Part shown: positions 10,172-21,605 of the stretch, one piece after another | Position numbering within the stretch: the first letter of the stretch is position 1 | Layout of the letters: every line of letters begins with the position of its first letter | Assembly: GCF_963678635.1 (NCBI RefSeq) | Contig: NC_087069.1 | Location: 36,437,959 to 36,501,958 of the forward strand | Source of the DNA: Symsagittifera roscoffensis | Taxonomy: Eukaryota; Xenacoelomorpha; Acoela; Convolutidae | Direction: 5' to 3' | DNA: 64,000 nucleotides | Notes under the pieces: generated by a model | What the model was told of the DNA's origin: nothing | What the model saw: the letters and a program-made list of their open reading frames with translations, nothing else | The model's database searches: none | Made by a program: the position numbers and the translations under genes

Positions 10172-11976
10172 TCGTCGGGGAAAAAACCGTGGGGGAAGAT
10201 GTCGTGGATTATGTCGGAATTTGTTAGTAACTTTGCTAGTATGCGAATGATGTTTTTAGTTTGAAGCAGTGGCCAAAGCAATTGAAGTGCTTTAATGGTT
10301 TTTAGTTCTTCAGTGCCAACTGCAAAATCATAAGGTGGGTTTTGGATGAGATTATATAATTTGTGGTTATATTTAGTGTTGTGGATGAATTCTAATATGG
10401 GGATTTCTATAGGTTGAACAAATTCATGTGGGATAAGGAAGGGTCTGGATTCTTCTGTGTTGAAGGTCTTTGTGATGAGACAAAAAATATACATTTGGGT
10501 TATGGGATCATAATTGCGAAGAATACCGTGAAGGTTAGTATCTTTGATGCAATAAGTGAAGTTTAGAAAAAATGGTGATGTGTATTTAGAGTTAATAAAT
10601 TGAAAACGATGGTGTGGTTGTCTTGATGGAGTGTGTAGGTCAAAGTGATTTTGTATAAAGCGGTAATATGTATATGTGTGGGTTTGTTTAGTGCGTAACA
10701 TAATGTCATGTGAGCAGTGCAAATCTCATTCATGTGGTGCAAGGAAATGAAAGGTTAGTGAAAATAATTGAAATCTTTCTTTAAAACTTTCGTAAGCTTG
10801 TGTGTCGGTTAGTGCTTCAGAAATGATGTGGTCGAATTTGCGATCAAATATATTGAGTGTAAAAACATATGGTGTTTTGATGAAAAATTTTTCTGTGATT
10901 TGTGGGTTAGCGAAGCGATCATCATCTAAAAACTGGTCTTGGTTAGTTCGGATGATGTTATGATCGTAATATTCTAGCGTATATTCGTTAGCTCGGGGTG
11001 CAGTGTATGTTTTTAGTGATTTGTTATATCCGATGTAAGTAAATTGTCTATGTGTTAGTGGTGTAGTGAGTCGATATAGCATATTTTGATTTCTTTCTTT
11101 ATCGATGTGAGTATTAGATAAAGGTAGGCAAAGGGGATTAGTAAAATGATAATATGATGTCCAGTGGAGTGTAGGCATTAAAACTTGTTCGTCTACAAAG
11201 CTACGTGTATCGTTAGTATCTGTAGGGGTGTTCAAAGTATACCGTGGAAATGAAGGTAAAGTGATTGCTAAAAATTCTTTCGTGTTAGTGTGATTTGGAT
11301 GATTGATATATTCACGGGCTGTTCCTGGTTTTGTTGGAAATGGATGGTTTGGGAATTTTCTTTTGAAAGTGCGGTAAGCTCTATTAGTGCTAATTGATGA
11401 TTCGGTGGATGTGGATGATGGTGCTAATGATGCGGTATAAGCTGAAGAGGGTGTAGGGGTAGGTGGGTTTGATGATTCTATTGTGGATGAAATCTGATTT
11501 ATAGTGGGGTTTTCAAGGTGGAAGGGTTGTTGTTGTAAGGTGATAAAATGATCTAGTTCTTGGGAGATTTGGGGGGTGTCTGGAGAATTGGATGATCGAT
11601 CTGAATGAAGTGAAGAGTAGGTTGGGGTAACTTGTGAAGCATAGGAGGGTGTAGAAATGGATGGGAGTGGGTTATATGGTGGGATTGGTTGAAAAGGGGG
11701 TTTTGAAAAAACTGAGGGATTGGTTTGAAAATTATTGGATGGAGATGGTTCAGAGTCTGCAAATTCGTCAGGGGTTTCAATATCTGGGTTATTGAGTTGT
11801 GAGATGGAGTATAAAACTGAGATGTGTGAATTAGTGTCTGAATTCATGCCTGATGTTATATTATTGGTTGGGAAATCGGGTGGCGGGAAAGCAAAAAGTG
11901 GAATTATTGTAATTGGAGTGTTGAGATTGGTTGGGTGGGAATTTGAGCGGTGTAGGGATCCAAGTTGTCGGCTCAT
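10168..11976 (-). pseudogene. Unknown 597-aa-type protein, copy 1 (stop-interrupted)
   Basis: This is the counterpart of the gene at 42731-44524. It runs 416 codons from an ATG at 11976, meets an in-frame TGA at 10723-10725, and continues in the same frame to 10168. The first ~200 residues are Pro/Ser/Thr/Asn-rich and look disordered; the rest is mixed, aromatic-rich sequence with no family I recognise. The start overlaps the env stop by an ATGA tetranucleotide, as in copy 2. It is probably inactive here. Confidence 0.7.
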
Positions 11977-14597
11977 CGTGGGCTAAAAAAATTATTATCT
12001 TGAGACTGAAAAGCGGTGGTATGGGGTTGTTCTATGATTTGTTCATATGTATTTTCATCTAGTGAATGGTGTGTCATTATATGTTGAATGGGACTTTGTG
12101 ATATGGTTGGTCTAAAATTTGGATTATTTGTTATTGCTAAATTTCGAAAATTTCGTGGGACTAGTGATAATGGATGGTTATGTGGTAGTGGTGTTAACTG
12201 TGGTGCTGTAGGCGTAATGTCTACATTGTTATGATCTTCGTCGTATGTGTTCTGTCTTGTTGCTATTTTTGTGTTGTATTCTTTTATTTGTGCGTCTAAA
12301 AGAATTTTGTTTATTGATGATGAAAAAATTCCAAAAAATCCTGCAAATAGTATGCGTGCTACACTTGCTTGTCTATTTACTTGTGTGTGTATAGCGCATG
12401 TATTATAGATTCCTTTTAAAAGCGAAAAAAGAAATCCTATAAAGTTAAACATTGCGTATAAAATAGTCAATTTTTCTAAGATGTAGTAGGGCCATCCTAG
12501 AAAATCGAGAATTTCATTTTTTAGTGTAACAGAGCTAAAAATATTTTGAGGTGAAATATCTTGTGGTCGGTATTTTTCACCATTTAGATATATATAGTTT
12601 TTAATGTCTTTAAAATATCCGCTATAGTCTTGTGTATAAATATCTGCAAATCCTGCTGTTTCGGCAAGTTTGCGTAAGTTTTGGTCAATTGATTGTCTTT
12701 GTATCGTGTCCATTTGTGTTAATAATTCTTGGAATTGTTGTGTTCTAATGTGATGTTGTATATCGGATTTTGAATATATTCCAATTGATTGTAAGTCAAT
12801 ATTTGGGTTTCGAACAATAGCTCTAATGCTTTCAGGTGAAAATTTTTTGAGTGATTGCATTAATGTGGGATATGGAGTAAGAAGATAATATTTATCTTCA
12901 TCAGGGTTCAGTTGAACTACATTGTGGCTATTTTCTGATCCACATGGGACTGCGGTATCCCAGAAATAGGTTCGTCTTGAAAGTGTGTCAACGAAGTGTA
13001 CTTTATTCTTATAAAAGATAGGGATTCTTTTATAGCATCGTTTATCTTCAAAAACATATAGTGGTGATACTTTTTTGGTACAGGTATAAAACCATGAAAT
13101 GTTTCCTTCATAATCTAAAAAATTTGATCTATTTCCTGATAGTAAATATCCTGCGTAGGGTATTTTTAATACTGCTAGTGCAAGTGATTGTAGGATTTGT
13201 ATCCTTTCTAATTCGCATAGCTGGTGAAGTGTTTCTAATTCAGATAGTGACATTTCTTGAAAAATTCGGCTAATTGTGTAGTCTAATTTCATATCTAGGT
13301 GAATATCATAGTGAATGTTACCGAAATATGTAGTATTCATTAGTGATAATTCTTGTAAACGTGTGCTTCTAGTGTCTTGGGGCTTTAGATGTCCACCAGG
13401 TTGATTTTTACTTTTCTGAAAATCAACTGGTATATATGATGTTCCTTCGTTTATAGGGGGTGACTTGTGGCGTATGGGTCGATTTTTACTTTTCCAGTGG
13501 TCATGTCGAATCCTTTTTCGTATTCAACTAATATCTCGGAGTATTGTGTTTTGTGAAGTGGATTTCTGTATTTACATGCAAGTTCTGTTTCTTGATATAT
13601 TTGAAAACGTGTCAATTTATTTTCTATATTGTGTATGTTTCTAAAATTAGAACTTTGTCTTCGTGATGGATGGACTTGTTCATATGGAATTGATTGTATG
13701 AAATATTTTTCGTGAAATTTTATCATACGAGCGTGTATTTTTGCTACTTGAAATGTTGTACATGTGTCTTCAGGGAACCAAACAATTGTTCCTTGTGTTC
13801 GTGTTGTAGGGTCACAATAGCCTTGGTCGTTTTTACAAGGTAATCTAATTCCTTGATAGATCATTGTGTTGTCTGATAAATCGCGTGTCAGTTGTATTTT
13901 TTCGAGTTGTATTTTCCAATCAAAAAACATGATTTCTTGATATCCTTTATTTTTTGTGTCTGCTTTGCAGTTTGATGGGTCATTTATACCAATGTGTGGT
14001 ATCCAGTGTTTATCGTGTATATCATAAGTTAATCTTCCGTGTGCGCTGTTGTATGGGTATTTTTCATCTAATTTTATATGTACTTGATATCTTTCAAGTT
14101 CTGCTTGATGTACAGAATCTGCAAAAACTTGGAAATATACTAATTTTCTATCAGTGTTTTTATTTTTTGTGATATTGAGTCTTAGTAACTCGTTTTTACA
14201 ATCTTCGGGATTGAGATGTAGAAGTCGTTCGATATTACTTTGGTAGAATGATTCGTGGTCAAGTCGGTTTTTATTTCCATTTGAGACTTGTGAACAATGT
14301 ACTTTCTTTTCGGAAAATGTCGCTGTGAATTTATATCCTTTAACTGTTGTTGCTCGGGCTTTTGAATAAAGTGTCGCTATTACATTTGTTGTTTCTATAG
14401 CTTGTGGTTCTGTTTCGCATTGTGATACTTGATTTATTGCATATTTGTGTAATGTTTTTTGTTCGTTTTCGTCACATACGTAATGTGTTACTAATAAATC
14501 TTGGGGTCCTGTGCGGGGGGAAGGGTTTATGTTTTCATTTGAGGTTATTAGAAAAAGGAGTTGGAGGGAGAAAAATTAAAATTTTTAGAATATACAT
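11973..14597 (-). pseudogene. Env-like membrane glycoprotein, copy 1 (frameshifted)
   Basis: It matches the 872-codon gene of copy 2 along its length but in several frames. The reading frame is lost in the signal-peptide region shortly after the ATG at 14595-14597. It resumes in another frame, is intact from about 14530 to 13451 (stop after SHPL), shifts again, and is open from about 13450 to 11973, where it contains MNTTYFGNIHYDIHL and the hydrophobic C-terminal segments. At least two small indels separate it from copy 2, so a full-length product is not possible from this copy. Confidence 0.8.
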
Positions 14598-15760
14598 GTG
14601 TATGACAATCCTGAGTATGGGTTATAAAATGTGATGTAACCAATTGTCTTTTTGGTATATCTGTCGTATTTGTATATTACTTCAGTTGTTATAAATGGTG
14701 GTGGTAGGGATTGAGCCGTTATATTTGGTGGATTTAATGGATAGGGATCTTGAGTAATGTTGTTTAATTTAACCGTGATTTCAAATTTTAATTGTAGACT
14801 ATTCTGTTGGAGTATTTGGATGTTATGAGCACGAATGTCTTCGTGAATGTCTTGTCTATATTGTGGTCTATTTAGTGCCCAGTTGTGGAGTCGGTTACTT
14901 TCAGGGTGTTGTCCAAATAATGGTGGAGGTGCTGTGAATGTATTCCAGTCTAGTCTTAAAGGAATATTTGTTGATGATTGTTCTCGATATCTAGCGTCGA
15001 GGTTATTTGGGAAATTTAAGTTAAAAGGTGGTGGTGAAATCTGACTGATTGATGGTGTTGATGGTAGTGATAATGTTTCTGGTAGTGATGAGGATGTTGT
15101 CGTATCCGTAGAAATATCTATTGGATCATTGATTAAATTTGGTTCACCTTGTGTGAATGAATGTGTTGTCCAGTATGGTAGTCGTGATGTTTGGTTTGTA
15201 GGGTTAAAGGGATTTTCACGTATTTGTTCAGATGTTGGTGTTGAACCTAAGTAATCTGATGGTAGGCTTGAGGTGCTACGTTGTGAAAGAAGCGTAGGGG
15301 TTTCTGGTAATATACCAATGGGGTTTTCTGGTGTACTTTGTGATGGGGATTGAGGTATATCAAAATGAACTCGGGGAGTTTGAAAATTTCTGTTTCGTCG
15401 AGGATGTATAATTTGTCTATTTATTTCGACTGTATTTTGGTTTTGACTAGGATTTCGTATTCTACTTAATTCTTGTGGTAGTGTTGGGTATAAGTTATAT
15501 GTTGGTTCGCTTAGAGGTGCTTGTCGTTGAACTGGTTCTAGTGGTTCTGATAAGCGAGCGTGTCGTTCTTCAAAGGTATATGGTTTATCTTGAAAAGAAA
15601 TTCGTGTAGATGTTTGGGGGTTTTGGGTAGTTGAAGGTGGTGTCGGGTTTTCCTGGGATGATGTCGGTGAAGACTGACTGTGTGATTGTTGGTTAGCAAT
15701 TTTTGATAGTTTTTGATCTATTCTTTTAGTGAAAAAATTTATGTTTATTGTAGTATTCTT
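14585..15760 (-). CDS. Met-less Pro/Ser/Thr-rich open frame (391 codons), copy 1
   Basis: I translated this frame codon by codon from a TAG at 15761-15763 to the TAA at 14585-14587 and found no internal stop and no ATG. The product would be Pro/Ser/Thr/Gln-rich, with a more ordered Tyr-rich C-terminus ending SGLSYTCIF. The end overlaps the env start codon. The open frame begins just after TTTTTCTAG, a good 3' splice acceptor, so the likely route to translation is splicing to an upstream exon that supplies the AUG. The corresponding frame in copy 2 is conserved at protein level. No family is recognised; a surface or structural role is only a guess from its position before env. Confidence 0.6.
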   Translation of the reverse strand, partial: KNTTININFFTKRIDQKLSKIANQQSHSQSSPTSSQENPTPPSTTQNPQTSTRISFQDKPYTFEERHARLSEPLEPVQRQAPLSEPTYNLYPTLPQELSRIRNPSQNQNTVEINRQIIHPRRNRNFQTPRVHFDIPQSPSQSTPENPIGILPETPTLLSQRSTSSLPSDYLGSTPTSEQIRENPFNPTNQTSRLPYWTTHSFTQGEPNLINDPIDISTDTTTSSSLPETLSLPSTPSISQISPPPFNLNFPNNLDARYREQSSTNIPLRLDWNTFTAPPPLFGQHPESNRLHNWALNRPQYRQDIHEDIRAHNIQILQQNSLQLKFEITVKLNNITQDPYPLNPPNITAQSLPPPFITTEVIYKYDRYTKKTIGYITFYNPYSGLSYTCIF

Positions 15761-15914
15761 CTAGAAAAAGTATTAGGAGGATTGTTGCTAGGGCGAATGT
15801 GATAATTGCTTTCTTTATACATTTGCATATTGTCAAGATGAGGGATGATAGAAATGTTATAAAAATTACAAACAGTAAAAAAATATCTGTTCTACTAAAA
15901 ATGGTTCGTATCAT
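15726..15914 (-). CDS. 62-aa hydrophobic ORF, copy 1
   Basis: It starts MIRTIFSRTDIFLLFVIF and has one or two membrane-spanning stretches (about residues 9-30 and 34-51) separated by a short Cys/Lys segment (TICKCIKK). It is nearly identical to the copy-2 ORF at 38798-38986, differing only at a few residues near the C-terminus. Its ATG overlaps the stop codon of the preceding hydrophobic ORF, and its 3' end overlaps the Met-less frame. The function is unknown; small size and hydrophobicity would fit a viroporin-like or accessory membrane protein. Confidence 0.55.
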   Translation of the reverse strand: MIRTIFSRTDIFLLFVIFITFLSSLILTICKCIKKAIITFALATILLILFLEEYYNKHKFFH

Positions 15915-16141
15915 TTAGATAAATTTTGTGAATCGTACCTGTGGATATAGTCAATAGCTTTTGAAAGCTGGAGGTGTAGTTCAAATATGGAATAGAAAAT
16001 TTAAAAAATATTGCAAAAAATGATTAAGATTATTAGAAAAGATTCAAAGGTATCAAAAAGAAATATGATGAAAGGTTTAAATATTGTGAAAAAGTTTGCG
16101 AGAATGTTTAGAATTATGGTAACTGGTCGAGAGAAGAGCAT
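15911..16141 (-). pseudogene. 76-aa hydrophobic ORF, copy 1 (internal stop)
   Basis: It begins MLFSRPVTIILNILANFF and matches the copy-2 ORF at 38571-38801. An in-frame TAA at 16001-16003 ends it after 46 codons, although the downstream codons still match. It ends at the ATG of the 62-aa ORF. Confidence 0.5.
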
Positions 16142-16734
16142 TTAAGAAATGGCTTCTCGATCGAATATTTTTTGTTGTTTGAGGCAATTTTCAAGTGTGG
16201 TCGGATTATTTATTGGTTTTTTGACAAGTGGGCTGAGTTTTGTAAAAAATTGTTGGGGGCGAATTTTATGGTGATCGGGAGGTCTTCTTTGTCTTTATTT
16301 TTATTTGTCAAGTAATCTGGGGTATTTTTGAGATTTTTATACTTTAGGCTAATTAAAATGGTCGTTCTTTTACTTTAGGCTAATTTAACATATTTGTTTG
16401 GGGGGTATTTGAAGTCTGAGTTGGGGAAATATTGTTGATCTTTGGTTTATTAGATTAGGGAGGGTTATGATATTATGGTGATATTTATTTTAGTTGTCAA
16501 GTTGGAATGGTTTGCTTATTTTTGACCTGGAGGTCGCAAAGTTATCGTTATAGATATGCCTGGAGTTTAATATTGTTCGTCTAGTTGATCTGTGTTAGAG
16601 TTAGAGAAGGTGACGGATTGGATGAATCCTATTGGCTAATTATGAACTAGAATCGTTGCGTGTTTGTCAGCATGTTATTTTGAAAAATGAAAGTTCAAAA
16701 TATTTCAGAGGTGCAAAAATTATTAAATATAAAT
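16142..16734 (-). other. Pol-to-accessory intergenic region, copy 1
   Basis: Non-coding on both strands as far as I can see, and the homologue of 37970-38570 in copy 2. The word TTAGCCTAAAGT occurs twice (reverse complements at 16341-16352 and 16372-16383), as it does in copy 2, so the duplication is older than the split of the copies. Confidence 0.5.
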
Positions 16735-17019
16735 TTAAAGCTGTTTTTGAAATTCGACTTTCTTTAAGATTTTAGATTGTGGAATGAATGTTTTATAGTT
16801 TTTACGTGGTTGATTTCTAAGTCGTGATGACTCTCTATGTTCTGATTTGTCGATTTGTTCTTGAGGTATTATTTTTTCTATCATTTTTCTATTTTTTCTT
16901 TCTTTTTGTGGTGTATTTTGATCTAGCTTTTTGGTATTTTTTTTTGTTGTAGTTGATTTTTTATTTTGGTTTTCGAGGTGAATGTCATGTTGTTCCTTTG
17001 TTTTATTTTCCGTATGTGG
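16735..17019 (-). pseudogene. Pol C-terminal basic tail beyond a stop (copy 1)
   Basis: The pol frame ends at the TAA at 17020-17022. The same frame stays open from 17019 to 16735 and matches the ~90-residue Lys/Asn-rich tail of copy-2 Pol (shared words include KSEHR and KNYK). The stop in copy 1 is therefore premature relative to copy 2. Confidence 0.65.
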
Positions 17020-20000
17020 TTAATTTTGATCAACTTTTAAACCTGTGAAAGAATATAATTGAGTTAGTTCGCGTAGTGCGTACTCTTTTGGGTAATAAGG
17101 TAATAGGTTGTTTCGGTGTTGAACAATTTCTTTTTTGTCTGAGTCGGTAATTTTATATGTGACATCAGTGGGTTTGGCAATTATTTGGTATGGTCCTTTA
17201 CGAAGGGGTTGTAGTTTTTTAGAGATTCCTTTTTGAGTGTTAAAATTGGGTATTAAAACAAATGTTCCAATTTTTAAATCGGAGGCTGGTGTAAAGCGTG
17301 AATTTATTTGTTCATTAATGTTTTGTCTTTGTAACAACTTTTTTGTTACTTTTTGGTAAATTTCATTGTGTTTTTTATCTCTGTTTAAAATCCATTCGGT
17401 GTGTGTACCGGAGGCTAATTTAAGAATTTGTGGGTGATGAAAATGATCTTCATCGTGTGTATGTAAAGGTAAGTTGTAACAAATTGATTCTTTATTCGGT
17501 TGACAATAACTTTGTGCATTTTTATGAGAGTTTGCTGTAAACATAATCGGTTTGCGTGGCTTTTGATTAAAAACCATTTCATATGGTGACATTCCTAGAG
17601 TTGTCGTGATTTGTGAGTTATATGCTAAGGGAAATAGTTTTACATCTGCTGACCATTCGGTATATCTTGTATCATTTCCATTGATGATACATCTAAGATA
17701 TTCTTGTAGTGAACGGTTCATACCTGCGACTAAGCCGTTTGTCCAAGGTGCATGAGATGTACGTGGTTTGTGTTTGATGTTATATAAATGACATAATGTG
17801 ATGATTTCGTTATTTATGAATTCTGTACCGTTGTCTTTAACTAGAATTTCTGGTAGTCCGAATTTGGCTATCCAGTGTTCATAGAGTGTTGTGTAAGCAT
17901 AATAAGCGTTACAATGTGGTACTGGGTTAAGTGCTACATAATGTGTAAATGCGTCAATAATTACCATAATGTAGGAGTTTCCTTCGGATGAGGGTGAAAT
18001 TGGTCCTTTTGTATCAAATGAAATACGGTGGTTAAAGTACAAACTTTGTCCTTTAAAATCTTGTTTTTGTGCTATTTGTTTTTGATTTGGATAAGGTTTA
18101 TTTAGCTGACATACTATACAATCATTGCATAGTACTTTTATCCAAATTGGTGCATTTGGAAAATAAAAGTTTTGTATGAAATTTGAATATGTTTTCTCTG
18201 ATCCAGAGTGTCCTTTAATGTTTTGTGTATGCGAAATATTAAATGCTATAAGAATCATACTTAGAGGGAGACAGGGAACTGTAGATTCATTTAATTTGTA
18301 TTCTAGAAGGTCTGTGTTTTCGTTAATTGTTGTATTATTGAATTTTCGAAAATATCGGAGGAGTGTTTTATTTCCTAAAATAGTTGTATCTGCCTTGACG
18401 GGTTTAGTTTTATATTTGTGCCATGATTTTAGTTGTCTAATTACTGGGTCAAGATTTTGATATTGTTTCAAAGTATTAATTGTAATTTTATCTGTTGGGG
18501 GGAGAAAAATGTTTTCTATTTCTAATTTAGATAAAGGAATTGTATCAAGTGGGTCATGGAGGTCAAAAACTTGATTCATTGTGTATTTTGAATCGTTTGT
18601 TTGTGGTCCTGATAAATTTATTTTATCAGTTAGGTTTTCTTTTTCAATTAATGGAAAAAGGTCTTTTTTATGCGAGTGTTGTTTTACTGTTTTTTGTTGG
18701 GTGTTATTTTTTATCCATTGTGAGTATGGAATTGGTTTGAAAGTTGATGTTCCAAGTAGATCAACTTCGTAGTGATTATTTTGGCAATCTAAATAGAGTG
18801 GGAAGTGTTGTAGATTGTTTATCTGTGATTGTTCAACGTCAGTTTTTACTGCATATTTGCATTCTAGTCGGGGTGATGTTTCGTTTTCTGCAAGGTAGAA
18901 TTTTATATTTTTGGGTATTTCAACTGTAGTTTTACGTGTGAGTAATTCAGGTGGTGTATTTCGACTTAATGTGTCTGGTAATGCAAGATTTTTTCCTGCT
19001 GTCCAAACTATATGTAAGTTTGGAAATTTCATTAGAATTAGTTGAAATCTATAAACTCGGTGATTTGGATTAGACTTTTGTGTAAAGAGAAAAATGATTG
19101 GTTTGTGATCTGTGAAAAGAACTGTTGGATGTTTTGATCCAAGTATCAGAAATTCATATTCTGTTAGTGTATATATTATAGCTGTACACTCTCTCATTAG
19201 AGTTGTGAGTCGTAGCTCTGCTTGAGTGAATAATCGAGAATTTGCTGATATAAGATTCATTTTGTTTGTGCCATTGTGTGATTGTAATAATGCTGCGCCG
19301 ATGCCAAAATTCGAAGCATCGCACATTGCATAGAATGGTTGATTTGGGTCTGAAATTGTATTCGAAATTTGTACAGTTAGGAGTTTTTTAATTTCTTCAA
19401 ATCGTGCTTGATGTTCTGTGTTCCATTCAAAATTATTTTGTTGTCTAATTATATTATAAAATGGTCTTAGGTATAATTGCATTTTATAGACATATTTACT
19501 TAAAAAATTTAACATTCCAAGGAATTCTTGGATTTTCTTTTTGTTTGTTGGTGGTTGGAGTTTTTGAATAGCATCAATGCGTGATTTTAAAGGGGTGATT
19601 GTTTTTCTTTCTATATTATGTCCTAAGAATTTAACTCGTGTTAAAAAGAAGTGTGATTTATTCAGATTTTCGTTCTGAAGTATTTTGTGATAATGTTCTA
19701 AAACTTTAAACATTTCTTCTTTTGTCTGTGATTGCATAAAAACATCGTCTAGATAAATGATTGCGTTTTTCTTGAGTATTAGTGGTCTAAAAATTTTGCT
19801 CATAAAAGCTGAAAATGCTGCTGGTCCTATGGATATTCCATAGAATAGGCGGTTGAATTCATATTGCTGATTTCCAATAACAAATTGTGTTAAGCGTCGT
19901 GATTGTTCATCTAGTGGCATTTGATTATATGCACTATTCATATCTGCGGTTGTAAAGTATTTTCCGTTTATTTTTGTTAAAATAACTTGTATTGGTTCAA

Positions 20001-21603
20001 TAGGCCAATTGCATTTTGATTCGTCTATTAGTGAATTAAGGTGTCTAGCGTCTAGAACTATTTTTAATGATTCTCCTTTTGCTAGGATGATAACAGGGTT
20101 GATAAATGTGTTACCTTTTGGTTGTTCTTCTTTGTTTACCGGTGAGATTATATTGTATTGTTCTAAAATATCAAGTAATCTGTTCACTTTATCGTGTAAA
20201 TGAATTGGTACTTTACTTGCTCTTTGTTTTTTGAAAACTGCGTCAGGTTTTAATGGGAGATGTAGTGATGAACTGATTTTGCCAACATCAAATTTAGATG
20301 TTGCATAGACTGATGAATATTTTATTAGCTGTTTGGCTAATTTATCAAATTCGTCTTGTGTTATTTGTGAATGTTGGAAGTTAAACATTGTTAAAAACTT
20401 CTGTTGAGTCTCTGTGTAGTTACTTATGTTGAATGTAGGTTTGAAATATGGAATTTTTGTGAAATAATCTGTATTTCTTTTTTCATTACTTATTATATTA
20501 TTTATGGATAATTCTTCATTAAGAATTGTAGATTGACAAATATCTAATAATTGGAGTATATTATTTACGCGGTGTGCTTTTTCATGTATTGGTGATATCG
20601 TAGCGTTGGTTTCGCAATAGCCTAAAAGTCCTAAAGGTAATGTTACTTGATAGGGTGTATTGTTGTATACATGTAGAGAAATAATATCTGAATTCGAGTT
20701 TTTCAAATATTTTATGGATGAAATTGTGATTTTGAAAAACTTATGGATAGGTTTGAATTCAAAATCTGACATATAGAGTTGTTGTTTGTTTTGTTTTTTA
20801 TCATATTGGTGAACTTGTTTTATTGAAAAATTATATATGTTTCCTGATAGTGGTTTCAGGTGTTTCCGTTGTTGGTTATAAATTGGATAAAATTTTGAGA
20901 AGAATGGTGGTTGTTTGTTTAATCTTTGAAAAAATGTTAGAGCTGTATTTTTTGTTTTTGTGTATTTATCTTTGATTAGTATTTTCCTATTTAAGATGTT
21001 TATTGTTGGTATATATTTTGATATAAATGGTATGCCAATGATATTGTGCTTAATATCAGTAATATGAAATATTTGTTTAAATGGTTTGTTTAGAATTTTA
21101 TTTTGCTCCATTGTTCTTGTGGGGAGGAGGAATAATTGGATTTTTCCATAGTTTACCAATGTTGATCCTTGTGCTGTTGCTAGTTTACTGGAGGTTTCAA
21201 GAGGCGTTAGTTTTGGGTGTAATGTTTTTATCTCATTCCATGTGGGAATGTTTATTATGTTTGATTCTGCTCCTGAATCAATTAAAAAATCAATTTCAAG
21301 ATCTGGTGGTTGAAATTCTTTGCTTCTTGGACTTTCTAAAAGAAATGGTATTGTCCAAATTTTTTCTTTAGGTTGTTCTTTTTGTATATTTTGATAGATG
21401 TGATTTGTATTCAAGCATTTTGTTTTGTCATTTTCATTGGATTGGTTTGTAGTGTTTATTTCGTTAGTTTCTTGTGCCGTTTGTGTAGAATGGATGGGTT
21501 CAATATAATAATTGTGAAGGAGTTCTAATTGATTTTCGTATATATGTGATGAAAAAGGTTGTTTATATATAATAGGTTCGTAGTCATTTTCGATTGCTAT
21601 CAT
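17020..21603 (-). CDS. pol: Pol polyprotein (PR-RT-RH-IN), copy 1, catalytically impaired
   Basis: This 1527-codon frame contains an aspartic protease (LIDSGAES), a reverse transcriptase (TTADMNSAYNQM and YLDDVF), RNase H (MCDASNFGIGAAL, then TDHKPI) and an integrase with an HHCC-type zinc region, DTKG and DNGTEF Asp motifs and a GPY-containing C-terminal module. The order PR-RT-RH-IN with GPY/F identifies Ty3/gypsy. There are two lesions relative to copy 2: 12 nt (4 codons) are missing in the RT downstream of YLDD, near 19660, and the integrase catalytic Glu is Ala (GCA, complement of 17725-17727). Pol lies in the -1 frame relative to gag here, whereas in copy 2 they share one frame. Confidence 0.93.
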   Translation of the reverse strand: MIAIENDYEPIIYKQPFSSHIYENQLELLHNYYIEPIHSTQTAQETNEINTTNQSNENDKTKCLNTNHIYQNIQKEQPKEKIWTIPFLLESPRSKEFQPPDLEIDFLIDSGAESNIINIPTWNEIKTLHPKLTPLETSSKLATAQGSTLVNYGKIQLFLLPTRTMEQNKILNKPFKQIFHITDIKHNIIGIPFISKYIPTINILNRKILIKDKYTKTKNTALTFFQRLNKQPPFFSKFYPIYNQQRKHLKPLSGNIYNFSIKQVHQYDKKQNKQQLYMSDFEFKPIHKFFKITISSIKYLKNSNSDIISLHVYNNTPYQVTLPLGLLGYCETNATISPIHEKAHRVNNILQLLDICQSTILNEELSINNIISNEKRNTDYFTKIPYFKPTFNISNYTETQQKFLTMFNFQHSQITQDEFDKLAKQLIKYSSVYATSKFDVGKISSSLHLPLKPDAVFKKQRASKVPIHLHDKVNRLLDILEQYNIISPVNKEEQPKGNTFINPVIILAKGESLKIVLDARHLNSLIDESKCNWPIEPIQVILTKINGKYFTTADMNSAYNQMPLDEQSRRLTQFVIGNQQYEFNRLFYGISIGPAAFSAFMSKIFRPLILKKNAIIYLDDVFMQSQTKEEMFKVLEHYHKILQNENLNKSHFFLTRVKFLGHNIERKTITPLKSRIDAIQKLQPPTNKKKIQEFLGMLNFLSKYVYKMQLYLRPFYNIIRQQNNFEWNTEHQARFEEIKKLLTVQISNTISDPNQPFYAMCDASNFGIGAALLQSHNGTNKMNLISANSRLFTQAELRLTTLMRECTAIIYTLTEYEFLILGSKHPTVLFTDHKPIIFLFTQKSNPNHRVYRFQLILMKFPNLHIVWTAGKNLALPDTLSRNTPPELLTRKTTVEIPKNIKFYLAENETSPRLECKYAVKTDVEQSQINNLQHFPLYLDCQNNHYEVDLLGTSTFKPIPYSQWIKNNTQQKTVKQHSHKKDLFPLIEKENLTDKINLSGPQTNDSKYTMNQVFDLHDPLDTIPLSKLEIENIFLPPTDKITINTLKQYQNLDPVIRQLKSWHKYKTKPVKADTTILGNKTLLRYFRKFNNTTINENTDLLEYKLNESTVPCLPLSMILIAFNISHTQNIKGHSGSEKTYSNFIQNFYFPNAPIWIKVLCNDCIVCQLNKPYPNQKQIAQKQDFKGQSLYFNHRISFDTKGPISPSSEGNSYIMVIIDAFTHYVALNPVPHCNAYYAYTTLYEHWIAKFGLPEILVKDNGTEFINNEIITLCHLYNIKHKPRTSHAPWTNGLVAGMNRSLQEYLRCIINGNDTRYTEWSADVKLFPLAYNSQITTTLGMSPYEMVFNQKPRKPIMFTANSHKNAQSYCQPNKESICYNLPLHTHDEDHFHHPQILKLASGTHTEWILNRDKKHNEIYQKVTKKLLQRQNINEQINSRFTPASDLKIGTFVLIPNFNTQKGISKKLQPLRKGPYQIIAKPTDVTYKITDSDKKEIVQHRNNLLPYYPKEYALRELTQLYSFTGLKVDQN

Positions 21604-21605
21604 AT

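Noticed and set aside
18176-18460. ORFs antisense to pol and env in both copies
   Set aside because: They follow from the G-poor sense strand having few stop-complement codons; none has a domain and the real genes are on the other strand.
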